Below the pieces are notes generated by a model. That model was given only the letters and a program-made list of their open reading frames with translations. It made no database searches and was not told the origin of the DNA. From NCBI GenBank assembly GCA_002320815.1, contig DCLA01000005.1:62001-126000 (forward strand): a stretch of 64,000 bases of DNA, given 5' to 3'. This stretch comes from Myxococcales bacterium UBA1660. GTDB lineage: Bacteria > Myxococcota_A > Polyangia > Polyangiales > Houyiibacteriaceae. This document shows, in pieces, positions 25,065 to 35,967 of the stretch; position 1 is the first letter of the stretch; every line of letters begins with the position of its first letter. The translations under genes and the position numbers were made by a program.

Positions 25065-25552
25065 CAGGGGGTCTCCTCGGCGTCGGGGTCCACCCGCATC
25101 CACATGGCGGCCTGCTCGCTCACGTAGACCTCGCGGTCCTCCTGGGTGAAGCGGAAGGCGTAGCGGGCGAAGATCTGCTTCTGGCGGCGGCGGACCTTGG
25201 TCGCCGTGCCTTCGAGGATCAGCGGCGCGTCCATCGTGGCCAGGGAGAGGAAGCGGGCGTCGTAGATGCGCCCGCCGTAGCCGATCCAGCCAGCCGAGTG
25301 GCGGAGGCCCAGGACGAAGTAGGCGTGCACGAAGCCCACCATCCCGGTCATGTGGACCATCAGGCCCCCGCTGACGTGCCGGGGGTGGCGGACCGGGTGG
25401 GCGCGCTGCTCGCGAGTCAGCGGGAGGTCGGCGTGGGCCGGCATGCGGACCACGACCCGGCCGGCGTCTTCGTCCAGCTCGAGGAGCTCGTCGATGAGGA
25501 GGCCGCCGGGCCCGTAGGGGCAGTCGGCGACGAAGGCTTCGTCCAGGGGCAT
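25064..25552 (-). CDS. Hotdog-fold thioesterase/dehydratase-like protein
   Basis: This 162-residue cytoplasmic protein looks like a single hotdog domain. A small beta region leads to the central helix around HPRHVSGGLMVHMTGMVGFVHAYFVLG, given here in halves HPRHVSGGLM and VHMTGMVGFVHAYFV, followed by strands SAGWIGYGGRIYDARF and PLILEGTATKVRRRQ. Such folds act on acyl-CoA or acyl-ACP thioesters, often as thioesterases or 3-hydroxyacyl dehydratases. I cannot identify the catalytic residue with confidence; the His in the helix is a candidate. It is co-transcribed with yjbQ and divergent from the SGNH hydrolase gene. Confidence 0.65.
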   Translation of the reverse strand: MPLDEAFVADCPYGPGGLLIDELLELDEDAGRVVVRMPAHADLPLTREQRAHPVRHPRHVSGGLMVHMTGMVGFVHAYFVLGLRHSAGWIGYGGRIYDARFLSLATMDAPLILEGTATKVRRRQKQIFARYAFRFTQEDREVYVSEQAAMWMRVDPDAEETP

Positions 25553-25648
25553 CGCGGCGCACGATGGACCAGGGCCCGGGGCGCCGCCAGCGGTGGGGGA
25601 CCTCGTCGCAAAAGCGGACCATCGGGCTGCGCGTGCTATCGCTGAGTC

Positions 25649-27043
25649 GTGTCTTCCCCGGTGCACGCCGTCCTGGCCGTCGGATTCGCCACCCTCGCGG
25701 CCTCCACGCTGGCGCCCTGTGCGACGCCCGCGCCGGAGCCGCCCGTCGAGAGCGTGGTCGCGGGCCGGGAGACCCCGTCGGATCCGCGGCCCGCGGCGGA
25801 GACCGAGCCCCCGACGGAGACCCTGCCGCTGATCCAGGCGCCGCCCCCGGACCCGACCCTGGTCCGGGCCGACCCCCGGATCCACTCGCCCCTCGACCCG
25901 GCGATGGCCGAGCGGCTCCGGGCGCTTCGCGCCGAGGGGGATCACCGGGACGACGTCTTCGTGAAGCTGGGCGGGTCGTCGGTGGAGAGCCGGGCCTTCC
26001 TCCACTGCTTCGCGTACGACGGGGACAATCTGGACCTCGCGGACCACCAGGCGACCCTGGGAGAGACGCTGGAGTTCTTCCGGGGCGGCAACGCCGGGGG
26101 GAGCAACCCGTTCAGCCGGGAGAGCCTGGCGGCGCAGGTGGGCTGGTCGCTGCGGCAGGGGCTCGCCGGCCGGCCGTCGAAGATCCTGCAGGAGGCCCGG
26201 GCCACCGACGGGCGCTTCGCGCTGCTCTTCTTCGGCGGCAACGACGTCCAGGCTCGGCGTCCGCGGAGCTTCGGCGAGCGCCTCGAGCAAGCGATCGAAC
26301 AGCTCGTGCAGCGCGGGATCGTGCCCATCGTCGGAGCCAACAGCCCGCGCGGGGACGACCCGGAGATGGACTACTGGGCTCGGCGCTACAACCGTATCAG
26401 CCGGGGTCTCGCGGCCGCCTGGCGGATCCCCTACGTGGACTTCCACTTGGCCCAGATGGCGCTGCCCGGCATGGGGCTCGCCGGGGACGGGGTCCACCCC
26501 AACACCCTGCTCGACGGGGGTCGCGGGCGCGCCTGCGTGCTCAGCGCCGAGGGCCTGGAGCGCGGCAGCAACCAGCGCAACCTGCTCACCTTGGAGGCCC
26601 TGGATCGGATGCGCCGAGTCGTCGTCGCCGGTGAGGACGCGCCGGACCCGGCGCCGGCCGCCCTCGCGGGCGCCGGGACCGCGGCGGAGCCGATCCGGCT
26701 CACCCGGATCCCCTTCGCGGAGCGCTTGGAGCCCGCCGGCGAGGGCACGCTGACCGCGTACGGATGCGAGGGCGCCGAGCCCGCGCCGGGGCGCGAGCGG
26801 GTCTACCGGGTCCACGTGGAGGAGACGACCGCCCTCGAGGTGAACGTCTTCGCCGATCAGGGGGCGCGCACCTACCTGCTGGGGCCGGAGCTGAACGCGC
26901 TCCAGTGTCGCGCCCACGGGGAGGAGGACCTGGAGGTGACCCTCGAGCGGGGGGTGCACTACCTGGTGGTCGAGGTCGCGCCCGACCAGGAGGCGCCGGT
27001 CACCGTGCTCATCGACGAGCAGGTGCCCCGGGGCGACGACTGA
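25649..27043 (+). CDS. Secreted SGNH-hydrolase-like protein
   Basis: This 464-residue protein has an N-terminal signal-like segment (AVLAVGFATLAASTLAPC, possibly a lipoprotein) and a Pro/Glu-rich linker to about residue 75. The hydrolase-like domain follows with block I KLGGSSVES, a block III-like FFGGNDV and the block V-like GDGVHPN, which would supply the catalytic Ser, Gly/Asn and Asp-His pair of SGNH esterases. A C-terminal beta domain of about 120 residues (from about 340) ends the protein and may bind carbohydrate or another ligand. It starts with GTG. Natural substrate is unknown; esterase activity on a polysaccharide or lipid ester is plausible. Confidence 0.7.
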   Translation: MSSPVHAVLAVGFATLAASTLAPCATPAPEPPVESVVAGRETPSDPRPAAETEPPTETLPLIQAPPPDPTLVRADPRIHSPLDPAMAERLRALRAEGDHRDDVFVKLGGSSVESRAFLHCFAYDGDNLDLADHQATLGETLEFFRGGNAGGSNPFSRESLAAQVGWSLRQGLAGRPSKILQEARATDGRFALLFFGGNDVQARRPRSFGERLEQAIEQLVQRGIVPIVGANSPRGDDPEMDYWARRYNRISRGLAAAWRIPYVDFHLAQMALPGMGLAGDGVHPNTLLDGGRGRACVLSAEGLERGSNQRNLLTLEALDRMRRVVVAGEDAPDPAPAALAGAGTAAEPIRLTRIPFAERLEPAGEGTLTAYGCEGAEPAPGRERVYRVHVEETTALEVNVFADQGARTYLLGPELNALQCRAHGEEDLEVTLERGVHYLVVEVAPDQEAPVTVLIDEQVPRGDD

Positions 27044-27048
27044 GGGAC

Positions 27049-27513
27049 TCAGCCGCCGAAGGCTTCGGCGGCGCGCTCCAGCAGGCCGAGCTGGGCCTTC
27101 ACGATCCGGGGAGCGGCCTCCGCGAGCGTGAAGAAGGCGCCGCGGTCGGCCTCCGGGAAGGACTGCTTCCGGCCCGAGCGGGGCGGCCACTCCATCTCGA
27201 AGGTGCCGCTCACCAGCGAGGTCGGGTCCCACTCCGCGTCGGCGAAGGCCCAGGCGTGGACGTCCTTGGCGCTCTGCTTCACGAAGCCCAGCGAGACCAA
27301 CCCCGTGCTCGGCGGCTCGTAGCCCGTCTCCTCGCGCATCTCGCGTCGCGCGGCGTCCAGGAGGGTCTCGCCCCGCTCGGGGAGACCTTTGGGGATGGAC
27401 CACACGTGGTCCTCGCGCTTGGCGTAGAAGGGCCCGCCGGGGTGCAGCAACAAGAAGCGCAGGGGGGCGCCCGGGCGCACCATCACCAGGCCGGCCGAGA
27501 GGGGTCGCGCCAT
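27049..27513 (-). CDS. Nudix hydrolase
   Basis: This 154-residue enzyme hydrolyses a nucleoside diphosphate linked to another group. The Nudix box is complete at residues 43-65 in GLPERGETLLDAARREMREE and the following TGYEP. The N-terminus LSAGLVMVRP, with the later PFYAKREDHVWSIPKG, resembles Nudix proteins of the diadenosine polyphosphate hydrolase and MutT type. Without a characterised close relative in mind I do not assign the substrate. The rlmKL gene ends 46 bases upstream on the same strand. Confidence 0.92.
   Translation of the reverse strand: MARPLSAGLVMVRPGAPLRFLLLHPGGPFYAKREDHVWSIPKGLPERGETLLDAARREMREETGYEPPSTGLVSLGFVKQSAKDVHAWAFADAEWDPTSLVSGTFEMEWPPRSGRKQSFPEADRGAFFTLAEAAPRIVKAQLGLLERAAEAFGG
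27052..27072. repeat. Perfect inverted repeat at the convergent SGNH/Nudix junction
   Basis: GCCGCCGAAG (27052-27061) and CTTCGGCGGC (27063-27072) form a perfect 10-bp palindrome around one base. It lies in the last codons of the Nudix gene and 9 bases after the SGNH stop, so it may help terminate the plus-strand transcript. Confidence 0.4.
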
Positions 27514-27559
27514 GACTCAGGGGACCTCGCGGGTCCGGTTCGCCGACACGGTCATGGGC

Positions 27560-29611
27560 TCAGCGGGTGAGCTTCCACGTGCGGTGGGGCTCGTGGCGGA
27601 AGTCCTGGGGGACCGTCTGGCGGGTGATCTCCTGCGCGTCCAGGCCGCGGTCGAGCTCGAAGTCCCGGGCGTGGGTGGAGAAGAAGAGGTTGCCGCCGGG
27701 GGCGAGGACGGCGAGGCTCGCCTCGATGAGCTCCCGATGGTCGCGCTTCAGATCGAGCACGTCGGCCCGGCTGGACTTGCTGAAGCTCGGCGGCGCCAGG
27801 AGGATGCTCTGCCAGGTCTCGCGGCCGCGCACGTGGCTCAGGAAGCGGCGCACGTCGAGGGGCTCGAAGCGCTGGGCGCCGGGGTCCATGTCGTTGCGCT
27901 GGAAGTTGTCTTCGCCCCAGCGCAGGTAGGTCTTCGAGAGGTCCACGCTGGTGGTGTGCGCGCCCAGCCCGGCGGCGACGACGCTGGCGGTGCAGGTGTA
28001 GGCGAAGAGGTTCAGGAAGCGCCCGCCGCGGGCGGCCTCGGCGGCCATGAGCCGGAGCTGCCGATGGTCCAGGTAGAGGCCGGTGTCCTGGTAGTCGAGG
28101 AGGTTCACCTCGAACTGGTGGTCGCCCTCGCGGACCAGGTGGCGCTCCCCGGTGTTCGCCCGCCGCTCGTACTGGGACTCGCCGCGCTGTCGGACACGGA
28201 GGTGGACGGCGGTCTCGTCGAGCTCGAGGACCTCGGCCACCACCAGCAGCGCGTCCCGGAGCCGGGCCTCGGCGACGGCGGGGTCGACCCGGCGGGGTCG
28301 GTGGTGCTCCTGGACCAGCGCGGCGTCGCCGTAGCGGTCGACCACCACGTTGTACTCGGGGATCTCGGCGTCGTAGACCCGGTAGGCGTCGAGGTTCTGG
28401 CGGTCCGCCCACTTGCGCAGTCGCTTGAGGTTCTTGCGCATGCGGTTGAGCAGCATCTCCGCTTCCGGCCGCCGCCGCGGCTTCGAGGGCCGGGCGTCGG
28501 CGCTCATGGCGAAGGAGGCCAGGGTGCACTCGATGGGCCCGTTGTAGAGCGTGCGGCGGGCCTGGCTCTTGAGGCCCAGCTGCTTCAGCAAGCGAGGCTC
28601 GCCGGTGATCACGTGGGCGTGCCAGCTGGGGAAGTTGCGGAAGGTGGTGCCCAGGTCGAGGTGCGCGCGAAGGGCGTCGCCGCTGGCGCCCAGCCGCTCG
28701 CCGTAGGGCGGGTTGACCACCAGGTGGCCCGGACCCTTGCCGAAGGGCCGGGCGTCCAGGGCCGGCCCCTGCTCGAGGGTGACCCCGTGGACGCCGGCGC
28801 GGCGCAGGCTCTCGCCGGCCAGGCGCAGGGACTCGGGGTCCAGGTCGCGCCCGCGGATCTGCAGGGTGCGGTGAGCCGCGGCCTTCTCGCGGAGCTCGAC
28901 CTCGCGCTTCAGCTCGGCGAAGACCTGGGCGTCGTGACCGCGCCAGCTCCCCAGGATGAGGCGCCGGCCGGGGGCCGCCTCGCGGGCCGCCAGAGCGGCC
29001 TCGACCAGGAGGGTCCCCGAGCCGCACATCGGGTCCAGGAGCGGCTGCTCCCAGGTCCACCCCGAGGCGCGCAGCACGGCGGCCGCGAGGGTCTCCTTCA
29101 GCGGGGCCTTGGCGCCGCGGGGGCGGTAGTGCCGCTGATGGAGCGAGCGGCCGGCGAGGTCCACCGCCAGGGTGACCTCGTCGCCGAAGTGCACGTGGTA
29201 GGCGACCTCGGGGTCGTCCCGGTCGACGCTGGGGCGGCGCCCCGTTCGGTCTCGGAAGGTGTCGACGATGGCGTCCTTCACCCGCTGCAGCAGGTACCGC
29301 GCGTGCACGTCGCGGCCGCGGCCGATGGCGGCGCGGATCGCGAAGGTGTCGTCGGTGTCCATGTGCTCGGGCCAGGCGAAGCCCCGGAGGGCTTCGTAGA
29401 CCTGGTCGGCGTCGTCGGCGGCGAAGGTCCGTAGGGGCCAGAGGACCCGCTGCGCGATGCGCGAGCCCAACATGACGCGGTAGGCGGCCTCCAGGCCGCC
29501 GGTCGCGGTCAGGGCGCCCACGCTCTCGGTGGCGCGGACCCCGAGCTCGGCGAGCTCGGCGTGGAGGAGGGACTCGGTACCCCGAGCGCAGGTGATGGCG
29601 AAATCGTGCAC
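27560..29611 (-). CDS. rlmKL: Bifunctional 23S rRNA methyltransferase RlmKL
   Basis: This 683-residue protein matches the fused enzyme that methylates 23S rRNA at G2445 (N2, RlmL half) and G2069 (N7, RlmK half). A THUMP domain lies at about 50-160. The RlmL methyltransferase has the SAM loop DPMCGSGT (193-200) and the catalytic NPPY (300-303). The RlmK half follows with FLNLFAYTCTASV and VDLSKTYLRW. In that half the expected DPPxFS motif reads APPSFS (606-611), so the acidic first residue is missing. The start is GTG, three bases after the stop of the upstream secreted-protein gene. Confidence 0.93.
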   Translation of the reverse strand: MHDFAITCARGTESLLHAELAELGVRATESVGALTATGGLEAAYRVMLGSRIAQRVLWPLRTFAADDADQVYEALRGFAWPEHMDTDDTFAIRAAIGRGRDVHARYLLQRVKDAIVDTFRDRTGRRPSVDRDDPEVAYHVHFGDEVTLAVDLAGRSLHQRHYRPRGAKAPLKETLAAAVLRASGWTWEQPLLDPMCGSGTLLVEAALAAREAAPGRRLILGSWRGHDAQVFAELKREVELREKAAAHRTLQIRGRDLDPESLRLAGESLRRAGVHGVTLEQGPALDARPFGKGPGHLVVNPPYGERLGASGDALRAHLDLGTTFRNFPSWHAHVITGEPRLLKQLGLKSQARRTLYNGPIECTLASFAMSADARPSKPRRRPEAEMLLNRMRKNLKRLRKWADRQNLDAYRVYDAEIPEYNVVVDRYGDAALVQEHHRPRRVDPAVAEARLRDALLVVAEVLELDETAVHLRVRQRGESQYERRANTGERHLVREGDHQFEVNLLDYQDTGLYLDHRQLRLMAAEAARGGRFLNLFAYTCTASVVAAGLGAHTTSVDLSKTYLRWGEDNFQRNDMDPGAQRFEPLDVRRFLSHVRGRETWQSILLAPPSFSKSSRADVLDLKRDHRELIEASLAVLAPGGNLFFSTHARDFELDRGLDAQEITRQTVPQDFRHEPHRTWKLTR

Positions 29612-29614
29612 GGC

Positions 29615-30559
29615 TCACTCCGGCAGCGCGACGAACCACAGCTCGCTCGGGCCGCTCAGCTCCCCGCGATAGTGGTTGTCGGACAGGAGCGCCAGCCTCC
29701 CGTCCTCCAGGAAGGTGATGCCCTCGAAGTTCGGCGAGGGATCCCGGCTCTGCGCCCAGCGGTCCAGGTTCAGCACCACCTCGGGGGTGAGCGCCGGCAC
29801 CTCGTCCATGGACGTGGGCGCCGTGGAGGAGCCCGCGCCGTCGGGGAGGGGAGGCAGAACGAAGCGGAGGATGCGCAGCACGCCGAAGTGGCGCTCGATG
29901 GCGAAGACCTCGGCCACGCCGTCGTCCAGGAGGCGGCACTCCACGCCCGAGATCTTGCCGGTGTCCGAGCTCAGCCAGACCCGGTGGGCGTTCCAGCGGC
30001 CGTCGTCGTCGCGGCGCCCCAGGGGGGCGTAGCGCCGGCCGTTCTCTTCGCCGGTGATCTCCGCCGCCACCACCAGATCCCGCCCCACGGCGCAGAGCCC
30101 TTCGATGCCGCGGTTGTGCTGGCCCTGGAGGTGCCAGAGTCCGTAGGGACAACGCACCATCTCCCGCACGTGGGCGAACTGGCCGTCGAAGTCGAGGATC
30201 ACCAGGTCGTCGCTGGGCCGGGAGGGGCCGTCGGTCTCGGTGCCGATCACCAGCTCGCCGCCGTTGGGGCCCGGGCGCCAGGCCAGCGCCTCGGCCTCGA
30301 GGTCGGCGGGCATCCCCACGATGGGGAAGCTGCGGACGGCGCCGGTCACCGGGTCGAGGCGGAGGAGGGTCCGCGCCTCCTCGGGGACCGCCCAGAGCCC
30401 GCCGTCCGGGCCGATCGTCATCCCGCTCAGGCCCGCGGCGCTCGTGGTGAGCTGGACCGGGTGCTCCGGTCGGTAGTGGGTGGCGCAGGCCACCGCGAGG
30501 CAGGCCGCGCCCACGGCCCCGAGGGCGACCCACCACGCCGAGCGGTGGCGCCGTCGCAC
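29615..30559 (-). CDS. Exported propeller-like protein of unknown function
   Basis: With the GTG at 30559 as start, this is a 314-residue protein with a short basic N-terminus, a hydrophobic signal segment and a possible lipobox (LAVAC). The rest is composed of repeating strands with GLSGMTIGPDGGLWAVPEEA, given here as GLSGMTIGPDGG and LWAVPEE, then GIEGLCAVGRDLVVAAE and FEGITFLEDGRLALLSDN. This suggests a five- or six-bladed beta-propeller similar to esterase-like phytase or SMP-30-type folds. No catalytic site is identified. An upstream GTG at 30628 is an alternative start. It is the first gene of an apparent operon with rlmKL, an unusual pairing with no obvious logic. Confidence 0.65.
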   Translation of the reverse strand: MRRRHRSAWWVALGAVGAACLAVACATHYRPEHPVQLTTSAAGLSGMTIGPDGGLWAVPEEARTLLRLDPVTGAVRSFPIVGMPADLEAEALAWRPGPNGGELVIGTETDGPSRPSDDLVILDFDGQFAHVREMVRCPYGLWHLQGQHNRGIEGLCAVGRDLVVAAEITGEENGRRYAPLGRRDDDGRWNAHRVWLSSDTGKISGVECRLLDDGVAEVFAIERHFGVLRILRFVLPPLPDGAGSSTAPTSMDEVPALTPEVVLNLDRWAQSRDPSPNFEGITFLEDGRLALLSDNHYRGELSGPSELWFVALPE

Positions 30560-30736
30560 CGGCGCACTACGCTCTGCCGAGCGCTCCCCCCAGCGCGCGG
30601 CGACGGTCCGCCGTCGTTCGTGTCGCACCCTTTCCAAGCTCGCATGGACTGGGGCCCGCGGGGGGCCGTCGCAAGCCGAAGCGTACGAAATGCCGGCTTT
30701 CGCAACCCCCGCTCGCTGCCGCCGAAGACCGCCCCG

Positions 30737-32623
30737 ATGACCGAACCGCCCGCCGCCACCGACCGCCTCCAGCAGGCCCTGGAGACGCGCTTCGGACTCT
30801 CCGCCTTCCGACCCTGGCAACGGGAGGCCATCGACGCGCTGGTCGACGGGCCGCGCCGGGTCCTGGTGGTGGCGCCGACCGGTGGAGGCAAGTCGCTCAC
30901 CTACCAGCTCCCGGCGGTGGTGCTCGAGGGGACCACGGTGGTGGTGTCCCCGCTGATCGCGCTGATGGAGGACCAGGTTCGCGGACTCCGGGAGCGGGGC
31001 ATCGAGGCGACCTTCCTCGCGTCGACGCTCTCGCGGGCGGAGGTCTCCGAGCGCGAGCGAGAGCTGCTCTCCGGCAAGTACGACCTGGTCTACGTGGCCC
31101 CGGAGCGCCTCGGGAACCCCTGGCTGGTCGACCTGCTGCGGCGCCTGAAGCCGCCGCTGGTGGCCATCGACGAGGCCCACTGCATCAGCCAGTGGGGCCA
31201 CGACTTCCGCCCGGACTATCTCCGCCTCGGGGAGCTGGTCCGGAACCTCGCGCCCGAGCACGTCCTGGCGTGCACCGCGACCGCCACGCCCCTGGTCCGC
31301 GACGAGATCCTGGAGCGCCTGGGGCTCCAGGAGGCCGAGGTGGTCCTCCGGGGGTTCGCGCGCCCCAACCTGCACCTGGAGGCGGCCACGATCGACTCCA
31401 AGCGGGCGCGGATGAAGACCCTCAAGGACGCGCTCGCGGACGCCATCGGCGACCCGGGCGAGCCGGCGCAGGGCGCGGCCATCGTGTACGCGGCGACCCG
31501 CAAGGAGTCGGAGAAGGTCGCCGGCGAGCTGGCCGAGATGGGCTACGACTGCGCCGCGTACCACGCGGGGCTGGCGAGCGACGAGCGGGCGAAGGTCAAC
31601 GCCGCGTTCGGTGGCGGCGAGCTCGACGTCGTGGCGGCCACCAACGCCTTCGGCATGGGCATCGACCGGCCGGACATCCGGCTGGTGGTGCACGCGCAGG
31701 CGCCGGGCAGCATCGAGGCCTACTACCAGGAGGTCGGCCGCGCGGGCCGGGACGGGCTCCCGGCCAAGGGGCTCCTGCTCTCGGCGTCGAAGGACCTGGC
31801 GCTTCGCCGCTTCCTCATCGAGTCGGGGACGGCGAGCGAAGAGCACGTGGAGCGCCAGTGGTCGCTCTTCCTGGACCTGATGCGCTACGTGGAGGCCGGG
31901 AGCTGCCGCCACGACTTCATCCTACGCTACTTCGGCGACGAGGAAGAGATCCTCGGCGGCTGCGGCCACTGCGATCTCTGCGCCCGGATGGACGGCGCCG
32001 AGGCCACCGTCACCGAGGAGGACGTGGAGCTGGTGCGCAAGGCCCTGGCCGGCATCGCGCGGACCAAGGGCCGGGTGGGCATGCGCTCCATCGCCGACAT
32101 GCTCGCCGGGCGCGGGGGCGAGAAGCTCGCGCGTTGGGGCTTCGATCGCCTGAGCACCTACGGGATCCTCCAGGGCGAGTCCGCCGAGTGGCTGGTGGCG
32201 CTGATCCGGCGGCTGATCACCGCGGGCTACGCCACGATCTCCGGGGACCGCTACCCGCTGGTCGGCATGACCCGCTTAGGCTGGAAGGTGATGAAGGGCG
32301 ACAAGCCGGTGCGGGTGATCGCGCCGGACCGCAAGGAGGTCGCCCGGCGCTCGGGCAAGAAGCGCGGCCGCGGCAAGGGGACCTCCCTCGAGCGCCCGGG
32401 CGGCGCCGAGGGCGAGCTCTTCGAGGCGCTGCGCGAGAAGCGGCGCGAGCTGGCCAAGGAGCACGGCGTGCCCGCCTACGTGGTCTGCAGCGACCGGACG
32501 CTCTTGGAGATCGCGTCCACGGCGCCGGGCGACGCCGCCGCGCTCGAGGGCGTTCACGGCATGGGGCCGGCCAAGGTGGCCCGCTTCGGCGACGCGCTCC
32601 TCGAGGTGGTCGCCGCGCGCTGA
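30737..32623 (+). CDS. recQ: ATP-dependent DNA helicase RecQ
   Basis: This 628-residue protein is a RecQ helicase that unwinds DNA 3' to 5' in recombination and repair. Helicase motif I is APTGGGKS (46-53), motif II DEAH (145-148) in DEAHCISQWGHDFRPDY, and motif III ATATP. The RecQ C-terminal domain has zinc ligands in SCRHDFILRYFG and GGCGHCDLC, and the winged helix follows. The end carries an HRDC domain (LRRRELAKEH-like start near residue 540, EGVHGMGPAKVARFG near the end). All three domains seem intact. Its stop lies 6 bases from the convergent ABC-F gene. Confidence 0.96.
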   Translation: MTEPPAATDRLQQALETRFGLSAFRPWQREAIDALVDGPRRVLVVAPTGGGKSLTYQLPAVVLEGTTVVVSPLIALMEDQVRGLRERGIEATFLASTLSRAEVSERERELLSGKYDLVYVAPERLGNPWLVDLLRRLKPPLVAIDEAHCISQWGHDFRPDYLRLGELVRNLAPEHVLACTATATPLVRDEILERLGLQEAEVVLRGFARPNLHLEAATIDSKRARMKTLKDALADAIGDPGEPAQGAAIVYAATRKESEKVAGELAEMGYDCAAYHAGLASDERAKVNAAFGGGELDVVAATNAFGMGIDRPDIRLVVHAQAPGSIEAYYQEVGRAGRDGLPAKGLLLSASKDLALRRFLIESGTASEEHVERQWSLFLDLMRYVEAGSCRHDFILRYFGDEEEILGGCGHCDLCARMDGAEATVTEEDVELVRKALAGIARTKGRVGMRSIADMLAGRGGEKLARWGFDRLSTYGILQGESAEWLVALIRRLITAGYATISGDRYPLVGMTRLGWKVMKGDKPVRVIAPDRKEVARRSGKKRGRGKGTSLERPGGAEGELFEALREKRRELAKEHGVPAYVVCSDRTLLEIASTAPGDAAALEGVHGMGPAKVARFGDALLEVVAAR

Positions 32624-32629
32624 GGGGCG

Positions 32630-34684
<2,055 letters not shown>

Positions 34685-34725
34685 GGCGGGTGCCGATAGC
34701 ACGCATCGGCGACCGGGGCCCCCCG

Positions 34726-35958
34726 TCAGAGCAGGGCGCGGGCCAGCGCCGCGAAGATGGCGGCCAGCGCGGCGGTCACCGGCACCGTGGAGACCCAGCT
34801 GAAGACGATCTCGCGCAGGACCCGGAGGTTGAGCGCGCCCAGGCTGCGCGAGAGACCCACGCCGACCACGGCTCCCACGAGGACCTGGGTGGTGCTCACC
34901 GGAAGCCCGAGCTCGCTGGCCACCACGATGGTCAGCGCGGCGCCGAGCTCGGCGGCGAAGCCGTGGGCAGCGGTGAGCTGGGTGATCTCCCGGCCGATGG
35001 TGGCCATCACCCGGAAGCCGAAGGTCGCCAGCCCCAGGATGATGCCCACCGCGCCCAGGAGGAGGACGTTCATGGGGATGGCCACCGACTCGGTGAGGGT
35101 CCCGCCCATCGCGGCGAAGACCGCGGCCATGGGGCCCACCGCGTTGGCCACGTCGTTGCTGCCGTGGGCGAGCGCGATGAAGCACGCGGTGACCACCTGC
35201 AGACTCTGGAAGAGGCGCTCGGCGGTGCCCGCCCGGTCGGGCCCGGAGCGCAGGCGGCGGGCGAGGACCAAGCGGGTGGCCAAGGCGGCGAGCACGCCGA
35301 CCGCCAGCGCGATGGGGCCGGCGGTGGCGAGGGGCAGGTCGAGCGCCAGCGGCGGGCGCGGGTCCCGCAGCAAGGCGTGGGTCGGGATGGCGACCATCAC
35401 GAAGACCGCCAAGGGACCGAAGGAGAGCAGACCCCGTGCCGGCCGCGCGCTCTGCAGGATGCCGCGCTGGATGAAGCGGAAGAGGGCCCAGGCGACCACC
35501 CCGCCCAGCACCGGCGAGATCAGCCAACCCACGGTGATCGCGCCCACGATGCCCCAGTCGACCGCGCCGGGGCCGCCGAGGACCAGGCCGAACCCGAGGA
35601 CGGCGCCGACGATGGCGTGGGTGGTGCTCACCGGCCAGCCCTGCCGGGTGGCGAAGTGGAGCCAGATCGACGCCGCGATGAGGCACCCGGTGAGCCCGGC
35701 GGCGAGGAGGACCTCGTCGCCCTCGATGGCCGGGAGGGACACGATCCCGTCGGCGATGGTCTCGGTCACCGAGGCCCCGAAGAAGACCGCCCCGGCGAGC
35801 TCGAAGATCGCGGCGGCGAGGAGCGCCTGGCGCAGGGTGAGCGCCCCGGACCCGACCGAGGTCCCCATGGCGTTCGCCACGTCGTTGGCGCCGATGTTCC
35901 ACGCCATGTAGAGCGCGCTCACCGCGGTCGCCGCCAGGAGCAGGGTGACCAGGTCCAT
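34726..35958 (-). CDS. PiT-family inorganic phosphate transporter
   Basis: This 410-residue membrane protein is a low-affinity phosphate symporter. It shows the duplicated PiT signature: GANDVANAMGTSVGSGALT near the N-terminus and GSNDVANAVGPMAAVFAAM in the second half. The paired sequences WPVSTTHAIVGAVLGFG and LPVSTTQVLVGAVVGVG are also present. About ten hydrophobic helices surround a central hydrophilic loop. It follows the DUF47 gene by 9 bases, the usual PiT/PhoU-like pair. Confidence 0.95.
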   Translation of the reverse strand: MDLVTLLLAATAVSALYMAWNIGANDVANAMGTSVGSGALTLRQALLAAAIFELAGAVFFGASVTETIADGIVSLPAIEGDEVLLAAGLTGCLIAASIWLHFATRQGWPVSTTHAIVGAVLGFGLVLGGPGAVDWGIVGAITVGWLISPVLGGVVAWALFRFIQRGILQSARPARGLLSFGPLAVFVMVAIPTHALLRDPRPPLALDLPLATAGPIALAVGVLAALATRLVLARRLRSGPDRAGTAERLFQSLQVVTACFIALAHGSNDVANAVGPMAAVFAAMGGTLTESVAIPMNVLLLGAVGIILGLATFGFRVMATIGREITQLTAAHGFAAELGAALTIVVASELGLPVSTTQVLVGAVVGVGLSRSLGALNLRVLREIVFSWVSTVPVTAALAAIFAALARALL

Positions 35959-35967
35959 CGGCTCGCT

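Noticed and set aside
25064..27403. A 779-codon open frame that would fuse the hotdog protein to a long N-terminal region.
   Set aside because: The N-terminal part is antisense to the SGNH hydrolase gene and has no recognisable fold; the hotdog domain begins naturally at the ATG at 25552.
30686..30702. Imperfect palindrome CGAAA-N7-TTTCG upstream of recQ, considered as a damage-response operator.
   Set aside because: Arms of only five bases and no match to a repressor site I can name with confidence.
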